Shown here: positions 33,562-42,606 of the stretch, piece by piece
Position numbering within the stretch: the first letter of the stretch is position 1
Layout of the letters: the number at the start of each line of letters is the position of its first letter
DNA from: Anaerolineae bacterium
GTDB taxonomy: Bacteria; Chloroflexota; Anaerolineae; Aggregatilineales; J027
Assembly: GCA_019913005.1 (NCBI GenBank)
Contig: JAIOHL010000281.1
Coordinates: 1 to 64,000, forward strand
Direction of reading: 5' to 3'
DNA length: 64,000 nucleotides
Notes under the pieces: generated by a model
What the model was told of the DNA's origin: nothing
The model's input: only the letters and a program-made list of their open reading frames with translations
Database searches by the model: none
Program-made: the position numbers and the translations under genes

Positions 33562-35070
33562 TTATGACGAGAGCGTGGGTAGCTCTGGCAGTGGCAGACT
33601 AAAGTCGTTATTAAAGTACCATGCCTTCAATGACCAACCGACGACCTCGCCCTTGCGCGGATCATTATAACGAACCTTGATCCAGCGTTTGTCGTTGCTT
33701 TCACCCAATGCAATAACCTGCGTTCCCCAAGGAACATAGCTGAGGCGGGCGCAGCGGGTGCTGGGGCAAGAACGAATGCGTACATTCCCCACCGCCCGAA
33801 CTTGGACGCCACCCGGAATGGGGGTCGGGGTCGGCGTTGGGCCAGCCGTCGCTTGGGCTTGGCTTGTACCGCCATCGGTCACTGGAACGCTGTTAAAATC
33901 ACCCGTAAAGACGAGCCATTGAGACAGTGACCAGCCGATCTGACCGTTGACGTTCAATTGTGCCCATACTCCGTCAGCAGAACGCCCGACCACCGGATAG
34001 GTCGCACCTTTGGGTAGCAGGGCCAGCTTGGTCGCGGTGGTGGACGGACTTTGACGGAAGTTTAGGCCGACATTGGCATTGACCGTGCCTGTGATGCCTG
34101 TAACGCCGGGCGTGCCGCTGGTGGCTGTTCCCGAAACAGGAGTTCCTTGAGCATTCACCGCAAACCATGTGAATTGCAGATAGGCTTGGCGCTCAAAATC
34201 TGCCATTTCGATGGTCAGGGTGTGCTGTCCACCTGCGACTTGTATGGTGGCGTTGTAAAGGAATTCTTGCCAGTACGGTGTGGAGGCGATAATCGGTGTG
34301 CCATCCAATCGCACGGTGAAAATATCGTCTACCCTCCCTTCAAAGCGGAAGGTGCCACCAGCACCGAAATCAATGACTTTGGTGAAACGGGCTGACCACG
34401 CATCGGCGGGAACACCGATGGCGGGTGCAGTCACATCCCAGTTAATGTTGAGGGCATCGGTTGTTACCTGACTAAACGCGACTGCCGTACCCAACAACGA
34501 GGTGTTGTTAAAGTATTCGACATTCCAAACACTGGTGGTTGATGGGGTGGCGGTTGCGGTGCCAGTGGTGAACCAGCTTAAGGCGACGTGTGCGGCACCT
34601 GTGAGCGCTTGATACTCAAGAGTGATATTCACTGATTGGCCCGGTATGGTATTGGTATACGGACCATCATAGGTCGTTGGCGTATTCAATTCAGGGCCAA
34701 TTTGATTGATGATGGTTTGTCCTCCGACTGTCAGACGAACGCCATCTTCTACCGTTACTCTAAAGGTGTAAAGCCCTGCTGTGGGAAGAATTTGCGAACT
34801 TGTCCAGCGAATGGAGAAGTTATCTACTACGCCGGGTAGCTGTGCTGGTCCATTAGTGCCATAATTAAAGCCAATGGCGGTGTCACAAGTAGTGGTTGCA
34901 GTAGGCGATCCGATAAAATTGTTGTTGTTAAAAAATTGGCCTGCCCAACAGCCTGTCTGAGCTTCGGCTACCTGTGGTTTGCCGCCTGCATTGGGAAGTA
35001 GCGCGGCAAGACCGAGTACAATGATCCCACATAAGGCGAGAATGGATAAGCGCAAGACTTGTCGTTTCAT
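33562..35070 (-). CDS. secreted PA14/SH3-domain protein
   Basis: 502 residues. Signal peptide (MKRQVLRLSILALCGIIVLGLAAL, AEA cleavage region) then two PA14-like beta-sandwich modules: CWAGQFFNNNNFIGSP...GLYTFRVTVEDGVRL and WNVEYFNNTSLLG...FRFEGRVDDIFTVRLDG, each with the SW/TWF end. Two bacterial SH3-type modules follow (about 340-400 and 435-502): VGLNFRQSPSTTATKLALLP and VRIRSCPSTRCARLSYVP, linked by Thr/Pro. PA14 domains often bind carbohydrate; SH3b modules bind peptidoglycan. Likely a surface protein with no visible catalytic domain. Confidence 0.85.
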   Translation of the reverse strand: MKRQVLRLSILALCGIIVLGLAALLPNAGGKPQVAEAQTGCWAGQFFNNNNFIGSPTATTTCDTAIGFNYGTNGPAQLPGVVDNFSIRWTSSQILPTAGLYTFRVTVEDGVRLTVGGQTIINQIGPELNTPTTYDGPYTNTIPGQSVNITLEYQALTGAAHVALSWFTTGTATATPSTTSVWNVEYFNNTSLLGTAVAFSQVTTDALNINWDVTAPAIGVPADAWSARFTKVIDFGAGGTFRFEGRVDDIFTVRLDGTPIIASTPYWQEFLYNATIQVAGGQHTLTIEMADFERQAYLQFTWFAVNAQGTPVSGTATSGTPGVTGITGTVNANVGLNFRQSPSTTATKLALLPKGATYPVVGRSADGVWAQLNVNGQIGWSLSQWLVFTGDFNSVPVTDGGTSQAQATAGPTPTPTPIPGGVQVRAVGNVRIRSCPSTRCARLSYVPWGTQVIALGESNDKRWIKVRYNDPRKGEVVGWSLKAWYFNNDFSLPLPELPTLSS

Positions 35071-35426
35071 CTAAAATTCGGCGCGGAGACCCCAGTTTTT
35101 TAGGCTTGGGGAGGAAGCACCTTACTCCTTTCGCACTCTAAATTTAGGGATGCTAGGTGGGTGTTATGAAACTCATAAAATTTCACCCATAAGATTAAGT
35201 GAAATGGCCCAAAATGAGCCATTCATAATCAAAATTGTCAGAGGATTAAGGGTAATTTTAAGCCTCTCACAACCTATCATACCATGCTTGGGGAAAAATA
35301 CGAAAGCGACTCGGTTGGGGTTTGGTCTGAAATAGACAGGGTTTAACAGAACCCAGACAACTTAGATAAAATCGTAGGGTATAGGTATAGCAATAGTGTG
35401 GTACAACCGCCGATTCTAAAAATTAT
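35071..35426. other. 356-bp intergenic stretch, no gene
   Basis: No credible gene is seen. It contains small inverted repeats: AATGGC/GCCATT (35203-35208 and 35218-35223) and GGGTT/AACCC (35339-35343 and 35350-35354, a weak terminator for the response-regulator gene). On the minus strand the ~120 bases before the PA14 gene may form a structured leader (CCCC...GGGG arms around 35091-35117), but no known riboswitch consensus could be matched. Confidence 0.4.
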
Positions 35427-35795
35427 TTATTCTCCAAGAAAACCGCGCACCGTCTCAAGTAATTCGGTCATATTGATAGGTTTGGGTAAATATCCATCGC
35501 ACCCGGCTGCAAGAAATCGTTCCGCGTCACCACGCATGGCGTTGGCGGTCAAGGCAATGACTGGGATATGTTTGGTCTCTGTAGTTGCTTTGATAACGCC
35601 TGTTGCTTCGAGGCCGTCCATGCCGGGGATGTTGATGTCCATCAGAATTAGATCTGGCAATTCATGCTTGGTAATCTCGACCCCCGCCAAGCCATCTTCG
35701 GCCTCAAGCACCTCATAGCCTCGTGAAACAAGGATTTTGCGAACGAGGCGCTTATTTTGGGCGTTATCTTCCACATACAAAATCCGTTTAGCCAT
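35427..35795 (-). CDS. single-domain response regulator (CheY-like)
   Basis: 122 residues, one receiver domain with no output domain. Acidic residues VEDN, phospho-acceptor Asp in LILMDINIP, switch Thr in IALTANAM and Lys in LPKPINM are canonical. Its ATG overlaps the stop of the upstream enzyme-receiver fusion by one base (TAATG), so the two should be coexpressed and coupled. The final gene of the pair; a weak hairpin follows. Its kinase is not evident locally. Confidence 0.92.
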   Translation of the reverse strand: MAKRILYVEDNAQNKRLVRKILVSRGYEVLEAEDGLAGVEITKHELPDLILMDINIPGMDGLEATGVIKATTETKHIPVIALTANAMRGDAERFLAAGCDGYLPKPINMTELLETVRGFLGE

Positions 35796-37933
35796 TACTT
35801 TGCGTCCTTTTCGCTGATAATTTTATCCACGTGCGCGACTAACGCTTGTCGGTCTAATGATGGTTTTACCCAGACGCTGCAATTGTTTTCTCGGAAGATG
35901 GCCTTTTCGGCTTCAGATAGGTCTTTGGCGGTCAAAATGACAATAGGGATAGCCTTGAGACGCTCACTGGCTTTGAGTTCTCTTAACAGGGTAATCCCAT
36001 CAGTGTCGGGTAACATCATATCAAGGACAATGAGGCGTGGCAGACTCTCTTCGAGCATAGTCTTGGCATCTTTACCCGTATAGGCTTCCAAAACCTGATA
36101 GCGCCGAGTGGCCTCCAAAATGCGGCGGACTAAGCGTGCATCACGGCGATTATCGTCAATGACCAATACTTTGGTTTCGGCAACGGCCTCCAACGCATCC
36201 ACGACGCTGCTGGCAACCTCACCAACTGTCGTTTTGATAGGCTGGTCGGGCGATTTTGAATTACTACCCAAGCGCTCTACTACGTGGTCAACCAACTCAC
36301 GAGTGTTAAAGCTGCCTTTTTGCCACAACGAATCTACTTGACCTTCAAGGACGGCACGATCGCGCGGGGTCAAGGTTTTTGCCGAGACGACGACCACCGG
36401 AATATCGCGGGTATCGGGATCGGCTTTCAGGCTTTCAAGGAGGGTAAACCCATCCATTTCGGGCATGGTCAGGTCACTGACGACCAAATCGGGTTTGCGC
36501 TGGCGCACGAGATCAAGGCCATCCAGCGGATTGTTGGCCTCAAAGACGCGGTAATTTTTATGATTTTGCAGCAGGCGGCGGATGAGACGGCTGTCTTGTG
36601 GATTATCGTCAATAATCACGACTGTGGTGACTTGTTCATCTAATTTGGCAAGGGCCGCCCCCAGACCTTCCTCAATCTTATTGGTGGCCGCCATTTCGCC
36701 TTCGGGATGCCCAAGTTGGAGATCGAGCACATACTCGTCTTCCAAAACGTGTTTTTCAGCCGGGAAGGTGTGACCCGAACAATTGACGACGATAAATTCC
36801 TCTGGTTTTAGCAGGCCTTCAGCTACCAACTGCTCTAACCCAGCAAAGGCCACCGATGCGGCAGGTTCCATGCTGAGGCCTTCGCTGCGGGCCAGTCGGC
36901 GCATAGCACGAAAGGCTGCCCCATCATTGGCGGAAATCATCGTGCCGCCTGTTTCGAGACAGGCTTGACGCAAAATTTTATAGCCGCGTCCGGGGTCACC
37001 TGTGGCAAGGACGGAAATGCGGGTACGCGGGGTAACAGGTTCGGCTTCATCCTTCCCCAGTTTCCACGCCTCGACCATTGGCGCACAGCCCTCAACTTGA
37101 ATAATGCCAAGTTTGGGCATTTTATCAATCAAGCCCATGCGCATCAGTTCTTGAAAGCCCTTCCAAATTCCAATCGGGCCAATGCCGCCACTGACCGCTT
37201 GGATGTACCAATCAGGGGCACGCCATTTACCATCTGACGTGGGGGCATAACGCGCCAACTGCTCGGCGATTTCAAACGCGATGGTCTTAAGGCCTTCTTT
37301 GCCGGGAATGGCGGTGGTGCCGGGGTCAAGGTAGAGATTACGACGTTCGGCAAAATCTTGGGCGACCTTCTTGGCTTGGTCATACGTCCCAGCGATTTTG
37401 ACCACCTCTGCCCCATAGAGGCCGAGTTCACGCAGTTTTTCGTTGGGTACCATGCTGGTGAGGAAAATCCATAGGCGGATGCCGGCTCTGGCACAATAGG
37501 CCGCATATGCCGCTGCTTTATTGCCTGTTGAGGCTAGGACACATTCGTTTTTATTGGCTTGCACCAACGCCGCCGCCCCAACCGCTGCCTGACGATCTTT
37601 GAAAGAACTAGTCGGGCCTTGCCGCTCATCTTTAATGAAAATATTGGGGAGCTTGAGTTCTTTTTCAAGGTTGATGGCGTGAATCAACGGCGTCCATCCC
37701 TCACCCATTGTGATAGGACGTTCGGGGCGGGCGACGGGCAACAATTCTTCGTAGCGCCAGAGGTCGCTTTCACGGTCACGCAAACCAGCCGACCAAATTT
37801 TCTTGGCCGTCTCGAAATCATAATCGGCTTCGATCCAAGCCGAGCCGCATTTTTCACATGTTTTGGCTAGGGGGTCAGGCGGCATTGCATGACCACAATC
37901 CCGGCATACCAATTGGGTCAGCAGAGATGGCAT
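35795..37933 (-). CDS. threonine-synthase-like PLP enzyme fused to two receiver domains
   Basis: 712 residues. An N-terminal zinc ribbon (CxxC at residues 10/13 and 26/29) precedes a fold-type II PLP enzyme of the threonine synthase family: GEGWTPL, PLP lysine K112 in SSFKDRQA, LASTGNKAAAYAAY, the glycine-rich SGGIGPIGIWKGF and GDPGRGYKI. After residue ~430 come two receiver domains, REC1 (~437-555; IDDNPQDS, D487, switch S517) and REC2 (~588-706; IDDNRRDA, D638, T668, K690). All phosphorylation residues are present. Threonine synthase makes threonine from O-phosphohomoserine; whether this paralogue keeps that activity is not shown. Fusion and reading frame are unbroken. Confidence 0.88.
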   Translation of the reverse strand: MPSLLTQLVCRDCGHAMPPDPLAKTCEKCGSAWIEADYDFETAKKIWSAGLRDRESDLWRYEELLPVARPERPITMGEGWTPLIHAINLEKELKLPNIFIKDERQGPTSSFKDRQAAVGAAALVQANKNECVLASTGNKAAAYAAYCARAGIRLWIFLTSMVPNEKLRELGLYGAEVVKIAGTYDQAKKVAQDFAERRNLYLDPGTTAIPGKEGLKTIAFEIAEQLARYAPTSDGKWRAPDWYIQAVSGGIGPIGIWKGFQELMRMGLIDKMPKLGIIQVEGCAPMVEAWKLGKDEAEPVTPRTRISVLATGDPGRGYKILRQACLETGGTMISANDGAAFRAMRRLARSEGLSMEPAASVAFAGLEQLVAEGLLKPEEFIVVNCSGHTFPAEKHVLEDEYVLDLQLGHPEGEMAATNKIEEGLGAALAKLDEQVTTVVIIDDNPQDSRLIRRLLQNHKNYRVFEANNPLDGLDLVRQRKPDLVVSDLTMPEMDGFTLLESLKADPDTRDIPVVVVSAKTLTPRDRAVLEGQVDSLWQKGSFNTRELVDHVVERLGSNSKSPDQPIKTTVGEVASSVVDALEAVAETKVLVIDDNRRDARLVRRILEATRRYQVLEAYTGKDAKTMLEESLPRLIVLDMMLPDTDGITLLRELKASERLKAIPIVILTAKDLSEAEKAIFRENNCSVWVKPSLDRQALVAHVDKIISEKDAK

Positions 37934-38336
37934 TCAGTCTTAACTCCATGAGGACATTAGATAACAAACAAAAAAGCAACCTCAAACATTATTTTAGCAC
38001 AAGATATAAATTTACACAGACCCCTCTATTTATGATAAATTAATTCTTCATATTGAACAACCTAAAAATTTGTGATTTTTTAATTCTTGGTCAAAACGCT
38101 GAAATAAGCATGTTGAACTTTATAGAAAAGTATCTGGTAGTTATGTAAATGCCAAATTAATTTATGGTTGACAGCATGGAATTTGGATATACTTTTCAAT
38201 GGCAGTTTAAATCCTGCCATTGAGATGCGAAAATTAGCGCATGTCTCAAAGGAGGGGACACTCATAAACCAATTTCCGTACCTTAGCTTGCCTCACCCAT
38301 TTAAGTTAGTGCATCACTTTTCAGGAGATAAAAACA
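37934..38336 (+). promoter_or_regulatory. AT-rich 403-bp leader with promoter and two hairpins before oppA
   Basis: No gene is seen. TTGACA (38168-38173) and TATACT (38188-38193) are present, though the 14-bp spacer is short. A perfect 9-bp palindrome (CAATGGCAG 38197-38205, CTGCCATTG 38214-38222) lies immediately after the -10 box, where a repressor could sit, and a second stem (ATGCG/CGCAT, about 38225-38242) follows. AAGGAGG and a further AGGAG before the start are visible. No riboswitch was recognised. Confidence 0.5.
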
Positions 38337-39920
38337 ATGAAGCGTATTAGCCTTTTGCTGGTACTTGCACTTTTGGTCACGACCATTGGTGTTGGTATCG
38401 TCAGCGCCAATCAGCCCGTTGAGCAAAAATCAGCGGCGGCCCGTCAAGATGTAAAACGTGTGGTCATCGGTACCACCGACGACATTTCATCGCTCGACCC
38501 GGCTGAAGCCTATTCGTTCCATGACTGGGAAATTCTGCGTAACATTTCCGAAGGTCTGTTGGCGTACATCCCCGGCAGCACGGAATGTGAACCCCGTTTG
38601 GCACTTGACTTCCCAGTACGTTCTGAGGATGGGTTGACCTATACCTTCACTCTGCGTGACGATGCCATGTTCCCCGACGGTACTGTTCTGACGCCCGAAA
38701 TTTATGCTGAGTGGGTTACCCGCAGCCTGACCTTGCAAGGCAGCCCCTATGGCTTGATTTCCACCATTGAAAAAGTTGAAGCTGGTGAAAACAACACCAT
38801 CGTTTATACTCTGAAAGAAGTGTTTGACCTCTTACCAGTAGTTCTGTGTTCACAACCCCAAGTGTATCCATTCCAACCGGGCGACCTCCCAATGGATGCA
38901 TTCAACAACACGCCGCCAGCGCTGCACGGTGTTGGTGCGTATCAACTGGTGAGCTACACCATCGGCGAAAACGCGACCTTCCAAGTCAACCCCAATTACT
39001 ATGGTGAGGCCCCTGCATTTGACGAAGTCGTGTTCACCTATTATGAAGATGACGCCCAATTGGTGCTTGCCGTTGAAAATGGTGACATTGACATGGCTTG
39101 GCGTTCCCCGACCCCCACTGAAATCCCGCGTTTGGCTGACACCGAAGAATTTGAAGTTATCACGGTGCCCGGGCGTATCAACTATCTGTCGTTCAATACT
39201 CAAAGCGAACCCGTCAACAATCCACTAGTGCGTTCGGCTTTCGCCAAGGCCATTGACCGTGACGAAATCATTGACCGCGCTGTTGGTGGTTTGGCAACCC
39301 CCATCTACAGCATGGTGCCTCCGGGCTTCGTTGGGGGGACCGAAAGCTATCTTGACCTATACGACGTGCGTGACCTTGAAGGCGCAATTGCGGATTTGAC
39401 CGAAGCGGGTTATACCGCCGACAACAAGCTGGAAATTGAACTGTGGTTCCCGCCCGAACGCTATGGTGGCTGGTCAACCGACGCGATGTCCATTGTCGAG
39501 CAACAGATTGAAGAAACTGGTTTGGTGGAAATTACCCTCCAAAGCCAAGAGTGGACAAGTTATCGTCCTGCCGCAACGTCTGGTGAGTATCCCTTCTTCT
39601 TCCTCGGTTGGTTCTTTGACTACCCAGATGCTGACAATTACTTGCACCCATTTGTCTCCTGCGCTGGTTCGCCGGGGTTGGGTATCAACTATTGCGATGA
39701 GGAAATGGAAAGACTGATTGCCGAGTCGCGTGCCACCGTAGGTACGGATGGTCGAGAAGAAGCTCTAGCAAATCTGCAAGACTATTATGCTGAACAAGCC
39801 CCAACGATTCCATTGTTGGTGGGGCAAGACTACATGGTGTGGAACGTTACGCGCGTCACTAACGTGATCGTGGGCGCTCCATTAAATCTGGAATATCGTT
39901 TGCTACAACCCGTTGAATAA
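38337..39920 (+). CDS. family 5 extracellular solute-binding protein (peptide)
   Basis: 527 residues, SBP_bac_5 (OppA/DppA) fold. Signal peptide up to about residue 24 without a lipobox Cys at the cleavage region (GIVSANQP), so SPase I cleavage is expected. Blocks seen: IGTTDDISSLDPAEAYS, EGLLAYIPGST, LRDDAMFPDGTVLTPEIYAEWVTRS, TYYEDDAQLVLAVENGDIDMAW, SAFAKAIDRDEI, LAQDY-like end. It delivers peptides or related solutes to the downstream permease. Followed by a strong terminator, then separate permease genes. Confidence 0.92.
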   Translation: MKRISLLLVLALLVTTIGVGIVSANQPVEQKSAAARQDVKRVVIGTTDDISSLDPAEAYSFHDWEILRNISEGLLAYIPGSTECEPRLALDFPVRSEDGLTYTFTLRDDAMFPDGTVLTPEIYAEWVTRSLTLQGSPYGLISTIEKVEAGENNTIVYTLKEVFDLLPVVLCSQPQVYPFQPGDLPMDAFNNTPPALHGVGAYQLVSYTIGENATFQVNPNYYGEAPAFDEVVFTYYEDDAQLVLAVENGDIDMAWRSPTPTEIPRLADTEEFEVITVPGRINYLSFNTQSEPVNNPLVRSAFAKAIDRDEIIDRAVGGLATPIYSMVPPGFVGGTESYLDLYDVRDLEGAIADLTEAGYTADNKLEIELWFPPERYGGWSTDAMSIVEQQIEETGLVEITLQSQEWTSYRPAATSGEYPFFFLGWFFDYPDADNYLHPFVSCAGSPGLGINYCDEEMERLIAESRATVGTDGREEALANLQDYYAEQAPTIPLLVGQDYMVWNVTRVTNVIVGAPLNLEYRLLQPVE

Positions 39921-39951
39921 GCGTGTAGCAGTTCGTTGATCGTAGACTTGG

Positions 39952-39989
39952 GAGGGACGTGTTGGATTTTGCAGTCTGGCACGCCCCTC
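39952..39989 (+). terminator. strong terminator after the solute-binding gene
   Basis: GAGGGaCGTG (39952-39961) and CACGcCCCTC (39980-39989) form a 9-bp stem with one mismatch, followed by a T/C-rich tract. Such a terminator lets the binding protein be expressed above the membrane subunits. Confidence 0.75.
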
Positions 39990-40004
39990 TCTTTCTTGTA
40001 TAAT
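39976..40004 (+). promoter_or_regulatory. promoter of the opp permease operon
   Basis: CTGGCA (39976-39981), a 17-bp spacer and consensus TATAAT (39999-40004), about 40 bases before the first permease gene. Confidence 0.6.
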
Positions 40005-40045
40005 CTGCAAAAGTTTAATACCTTTTGAAGTAAGGCTTTGTTTCT

Positions 40046-41149
40046 ATGGAACTCACATTTGGCACGTTATGCGGGGGCGGATTGCTACTTGTCGGCCTCT
40101 TTTTGCTCTATGCCATTCTCACAGGCAGCCGTTCATTGCGGAATTATGTCATTACACGTCTTTTATTAGTGGTACCGATGATCTGGATTTTGCTTACCTT
40201 GGTGTTTGTGATGATGCGGATTTTGCCGGGTGATCCAATCTCGACACGGCTTAAACCCGGTACTGACCAAGCGACTCTTGACCGTTTGCGGGAACGGGCA
40301 GGTCTGAATCGGCCCATCTATGAGCAGTATTGGGACTATATCACAGATATTGCTCAGGGTGATTTGGGGGTCTCGAATAATGTGGAACAAGACCGCCCGG
40401 TAACAGATATTATTGGGCGACGTTTCCCGGCAACCATTGAACTCGTGATGCCTTCTATTCTCTTGATGCTCATTTTTGGCATTATCAGCGGGGCGCTTTC
40501 AGCGAATAGGCATAAGAGTACGATGGATTATTCTTTCCGTATCTCCAGTGTCGTTGCTTATGCCATCCCGATTTTTTGGCTGGGGTTAATGCTGCAAATT
40601 GTGTTTGCCCGTGAGCTGAATTTGTTACCAGTGGCACAGCGCATCAACCCCCAATACGCAAATGAATTTGAGCATCGCACCAATATCTATGTGATAGATA
40701 CCCTATTGGCGGGTAATCTGGAAGCGTTTGGTGATGTGCTGAAACATCTTGTTTTGCCCACTGTTACCTTGACCATCGCACTGGTGGGAGTATTCATCCG
40801 CTTAACCCGTTCCAACATGATCGAGATATTGCAAGAGGACTACGTGACAGCTTCACGGGCCAGAGGCGTGCCGGAACGCAAAGTCGTCTATTTCCACGCC
40901 CTGCGGAATTCTTTCATCCCCATTATGACTCTCATCGGGTTACAAGTAGCGGTGCTGCTGGCAGGGGCGGTGTTGACCGAAACCACATTCTCATGGGATG
41001 GACTGGGTAAACTGTTACGCGATGGGATCGCTCTACGTGATTACCCGGTGGTACAGGGGGCGGTAGTGGTATTTGCCATCACAGTCGGTGTCATGAGTAC
41101 CCTGACCGATATTCTCTATGCCTTTATTGACCCACGTATTCGGTTTTAG
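40046..41149 (+). CDS. peptide ABC transporter permease, DppB/OppB type
   Basis: 367 residues. After an extra N-terminal helix, the standard first helix (YVITRLLLVVPMIWILLTLVF) and a loop region with the GLNRPIYEQYW motif are followed by five more helices. The coupling motif EDYVTASRARGVPERKVVYFHALRNS and the C-terminal LTDILYAFIDPRIRF are typical. One of two membrane subunits of the importer; works with the DppC-like protein after it. Confidence 0.93.
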   Translation: MELTFGTLCGGGLLLVGLFLLYAILTGSRSLRNYVITRLLLVVPMIWILLTLVFVMMRILPGDPISTRLKPGTDQATLDRLRERAGLNRPIYEQYWDYITDIAQGDLGVSNNVEQDRPVTDIIGRRFPATIELVMPSILLMLIFGIISGALSANRHKSTMDYSFRISSVVAYAIPIFWLGLMLQIVFARELNLLPVAQRINPQYANEFEHRTNIYVIDTLLAGNLEAFGDVLKHLVLPTVTLTIALVGVFIRLTRSNMIEILQEDYVTASRARGVPERKVVYFHALRNSFIPIMTLIGLQVAVLLAGAVLTETTFSWDGLGKLLRDGIALRDYPVVQGAVVVFAITVGVMSTLTDILYAFIDPRIRF

Positions 41150-41160
41150 GAAAACAAATT

Positions 41161-42594
41161 ATGGCAACCACAACCGCAGAAATATTTGTTCAACCGCGTG
41201 CCTCCCTGATGGGCACTATCCGCAAAACGTGGCGTATATGGGGCGGGGTGAGCCTGCTGATTGCAGCCCTCCTCGCGCTTTTGTATTTTGCGCTGGATGT
41301 TGAGGGTGTCAAAGGCATCCTGCAATTTTGGGCTGTATTGAATGTCGTGGTCGTAACCAGCTTGATCTTATCTAGCCGTACCGTGCGCGAAGCCCGCCGT
41401 TGGCATGGCGCTGACTGGTGGTTGGCGATGATTAGCGGAATGATATTGGTGTTGTTTATTATTGTCGGCATTGTGCCAGAATATCTTGCTCCCTATGCCT
41501 ATGACGAAGAAGCAGGCCCAGCCCGTTTAGGTCCACGCGAAGTCCCAGCTAGTTATATCTTGATTACCCGGACTGAACTGCCGTATGAAAATTTTGCCGA
41601 TATAGGTTATGACATCAACACGGGCGAGTTGATTGAACGTACTAGCAATGCCAAGAGTGTTGCAGCAGTTGATGAAAAAGCCAATCGTATTGTGGGGCAA
41701 GAACGTGATACGGCGGGTATTCGAGTGGAAATTAACCGTGACGCAACCGGATTGGAGCCGATTGAGGCCCTTGAGTTGTTGTCCACCTCGGATGTGACGG
41801 CTGACCGAGGGCGTCCGTTGGTGGCAATCGTTGGTGACGAAACCCAATTTCGGGACCTTGTAACCGAATATCCGAATTTGCGGATTGTTGGGGCCGTTGG
41901 CCCGGCTTATCAGGGGGGGTTTCTATTTGGTACCAATCTGCTTGGACAGGATGTATTCAGTCGCTTGCTCTATGGGACGCAAAACACCTTGATGATTGGC
42001 ATTAGCGCCGCGATTTGTTCCTGCTTATTGGGGATTCCGTTGGGTCTCATCAGCGGGTATCTCGGTGGGATTTTGGATCGCGTGCTGTCACTCGTCATGG
42101 ACAGCCTGTATGCCTTCCCCGGCTTGGTGCTGGCGATTGCGATTGCCGCCGTCTTGGGGCCGGGCATTGGGAATATTATTCTTGCCATCGCCGTGATTTA
42201 TGTCCCGACATATTTCCGCTTGGTGCGTTCGCAGACATTGGCGATTCGTGAAGTGGCCTATGTTGAAGCAGCCAAGAGCTTGGGAGCCACTAATCCCATT
42301 ATTTTGATCCGCTATGTATTTCCGAATGTCGTGGCCTCGGTGGTGGTGATTTTCTCCATCAATGTTGCGGACGCGATTTTGACTGGGGCGGGTCTGGCAT
42401 TTCTCGGTCTTGGCTTGCCGGAGACGGTGCCGGATTGGGGCGTTGACTTATCCAAAGGCAGCCAATTCGTGATTGGTGGTGAATGGTGGTTGGTAACGTT
42501 CCCCGGTCTTGCGATTGCCCTACTGACCTTATGCTTTAGCATGTTGGGTGAAAGCCTCAGCGAAATTATGAACCCGCGCCTGAATCGGGCCTAG
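41161..42594 (+). CDS. peptide ABC transporter permease, DppC/OppC type
   Basis: 477 residues, longer than the usual ~300. The N-terminus has three hydrophobic segments, then an approximately 155-residue extracytoplasmic insertion (from LAPYAYDEEAG to about AYQGGFLFG) rich in charged residues. The binding-protein-dependent transport core follows: FGTNLLGQDVFSRLLYGTQNTLMIG, PLGLISGYLGG, the EAA-type coupling loop REVAYVEAAKSLGATNPII and LGLPETVPDWG. ATG starts 11 bases after the DppB gene. Confidence 0.92.
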   Translation: MATTTAEIFVQPRASLMGTIRKTWRIWGGVSLLIAALLALLYFALDVEGVKGILQFWAVLNVVVVTSLILSSRTVREARRWHGADWWLAMISGMILVLFIIVGIVPEYLAPYAYDEEAGPARLGPREVPASYILITRTELPYENFADIGYDINTGELIERTSNAKSVAAVDEKANRIVGQERDTAGIRVEINRDATGLEPIEALELLSTSDVTADRGRPLVAIVGDETQFRDLVTEYPNLRIVGAVGPAYQGGFLFGTNLLGQDVFSRLLYGTQNTLMIGISAAICSCLLGIPLGLISGYLGGILDRVLSLVMDSLYAFPGLVLAIAIAAVLGPGIGNIILAIAVIYVPTYFRLVRSQTLAIREVAYVEAAKSLGATNPIILIRYVFPNVVASVVVIFSINVADAILTGAGLAFLGLGLPETVPDWGVDLSKGSQFVIGGEWWLVTFPGLAIALLTLCFSMLGESLSEIMNPRLNRA

Positions 42595-42606
42595 GAGGGC
42601 GATGCT

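Noticed and set aside
35071-35150. Riboswitch (cyclic-di-GMP type) upstream of the PA14 gene
   Set aside because: A structured leader is possible, but the sequence does not match the known GEMM core, so no name is given.
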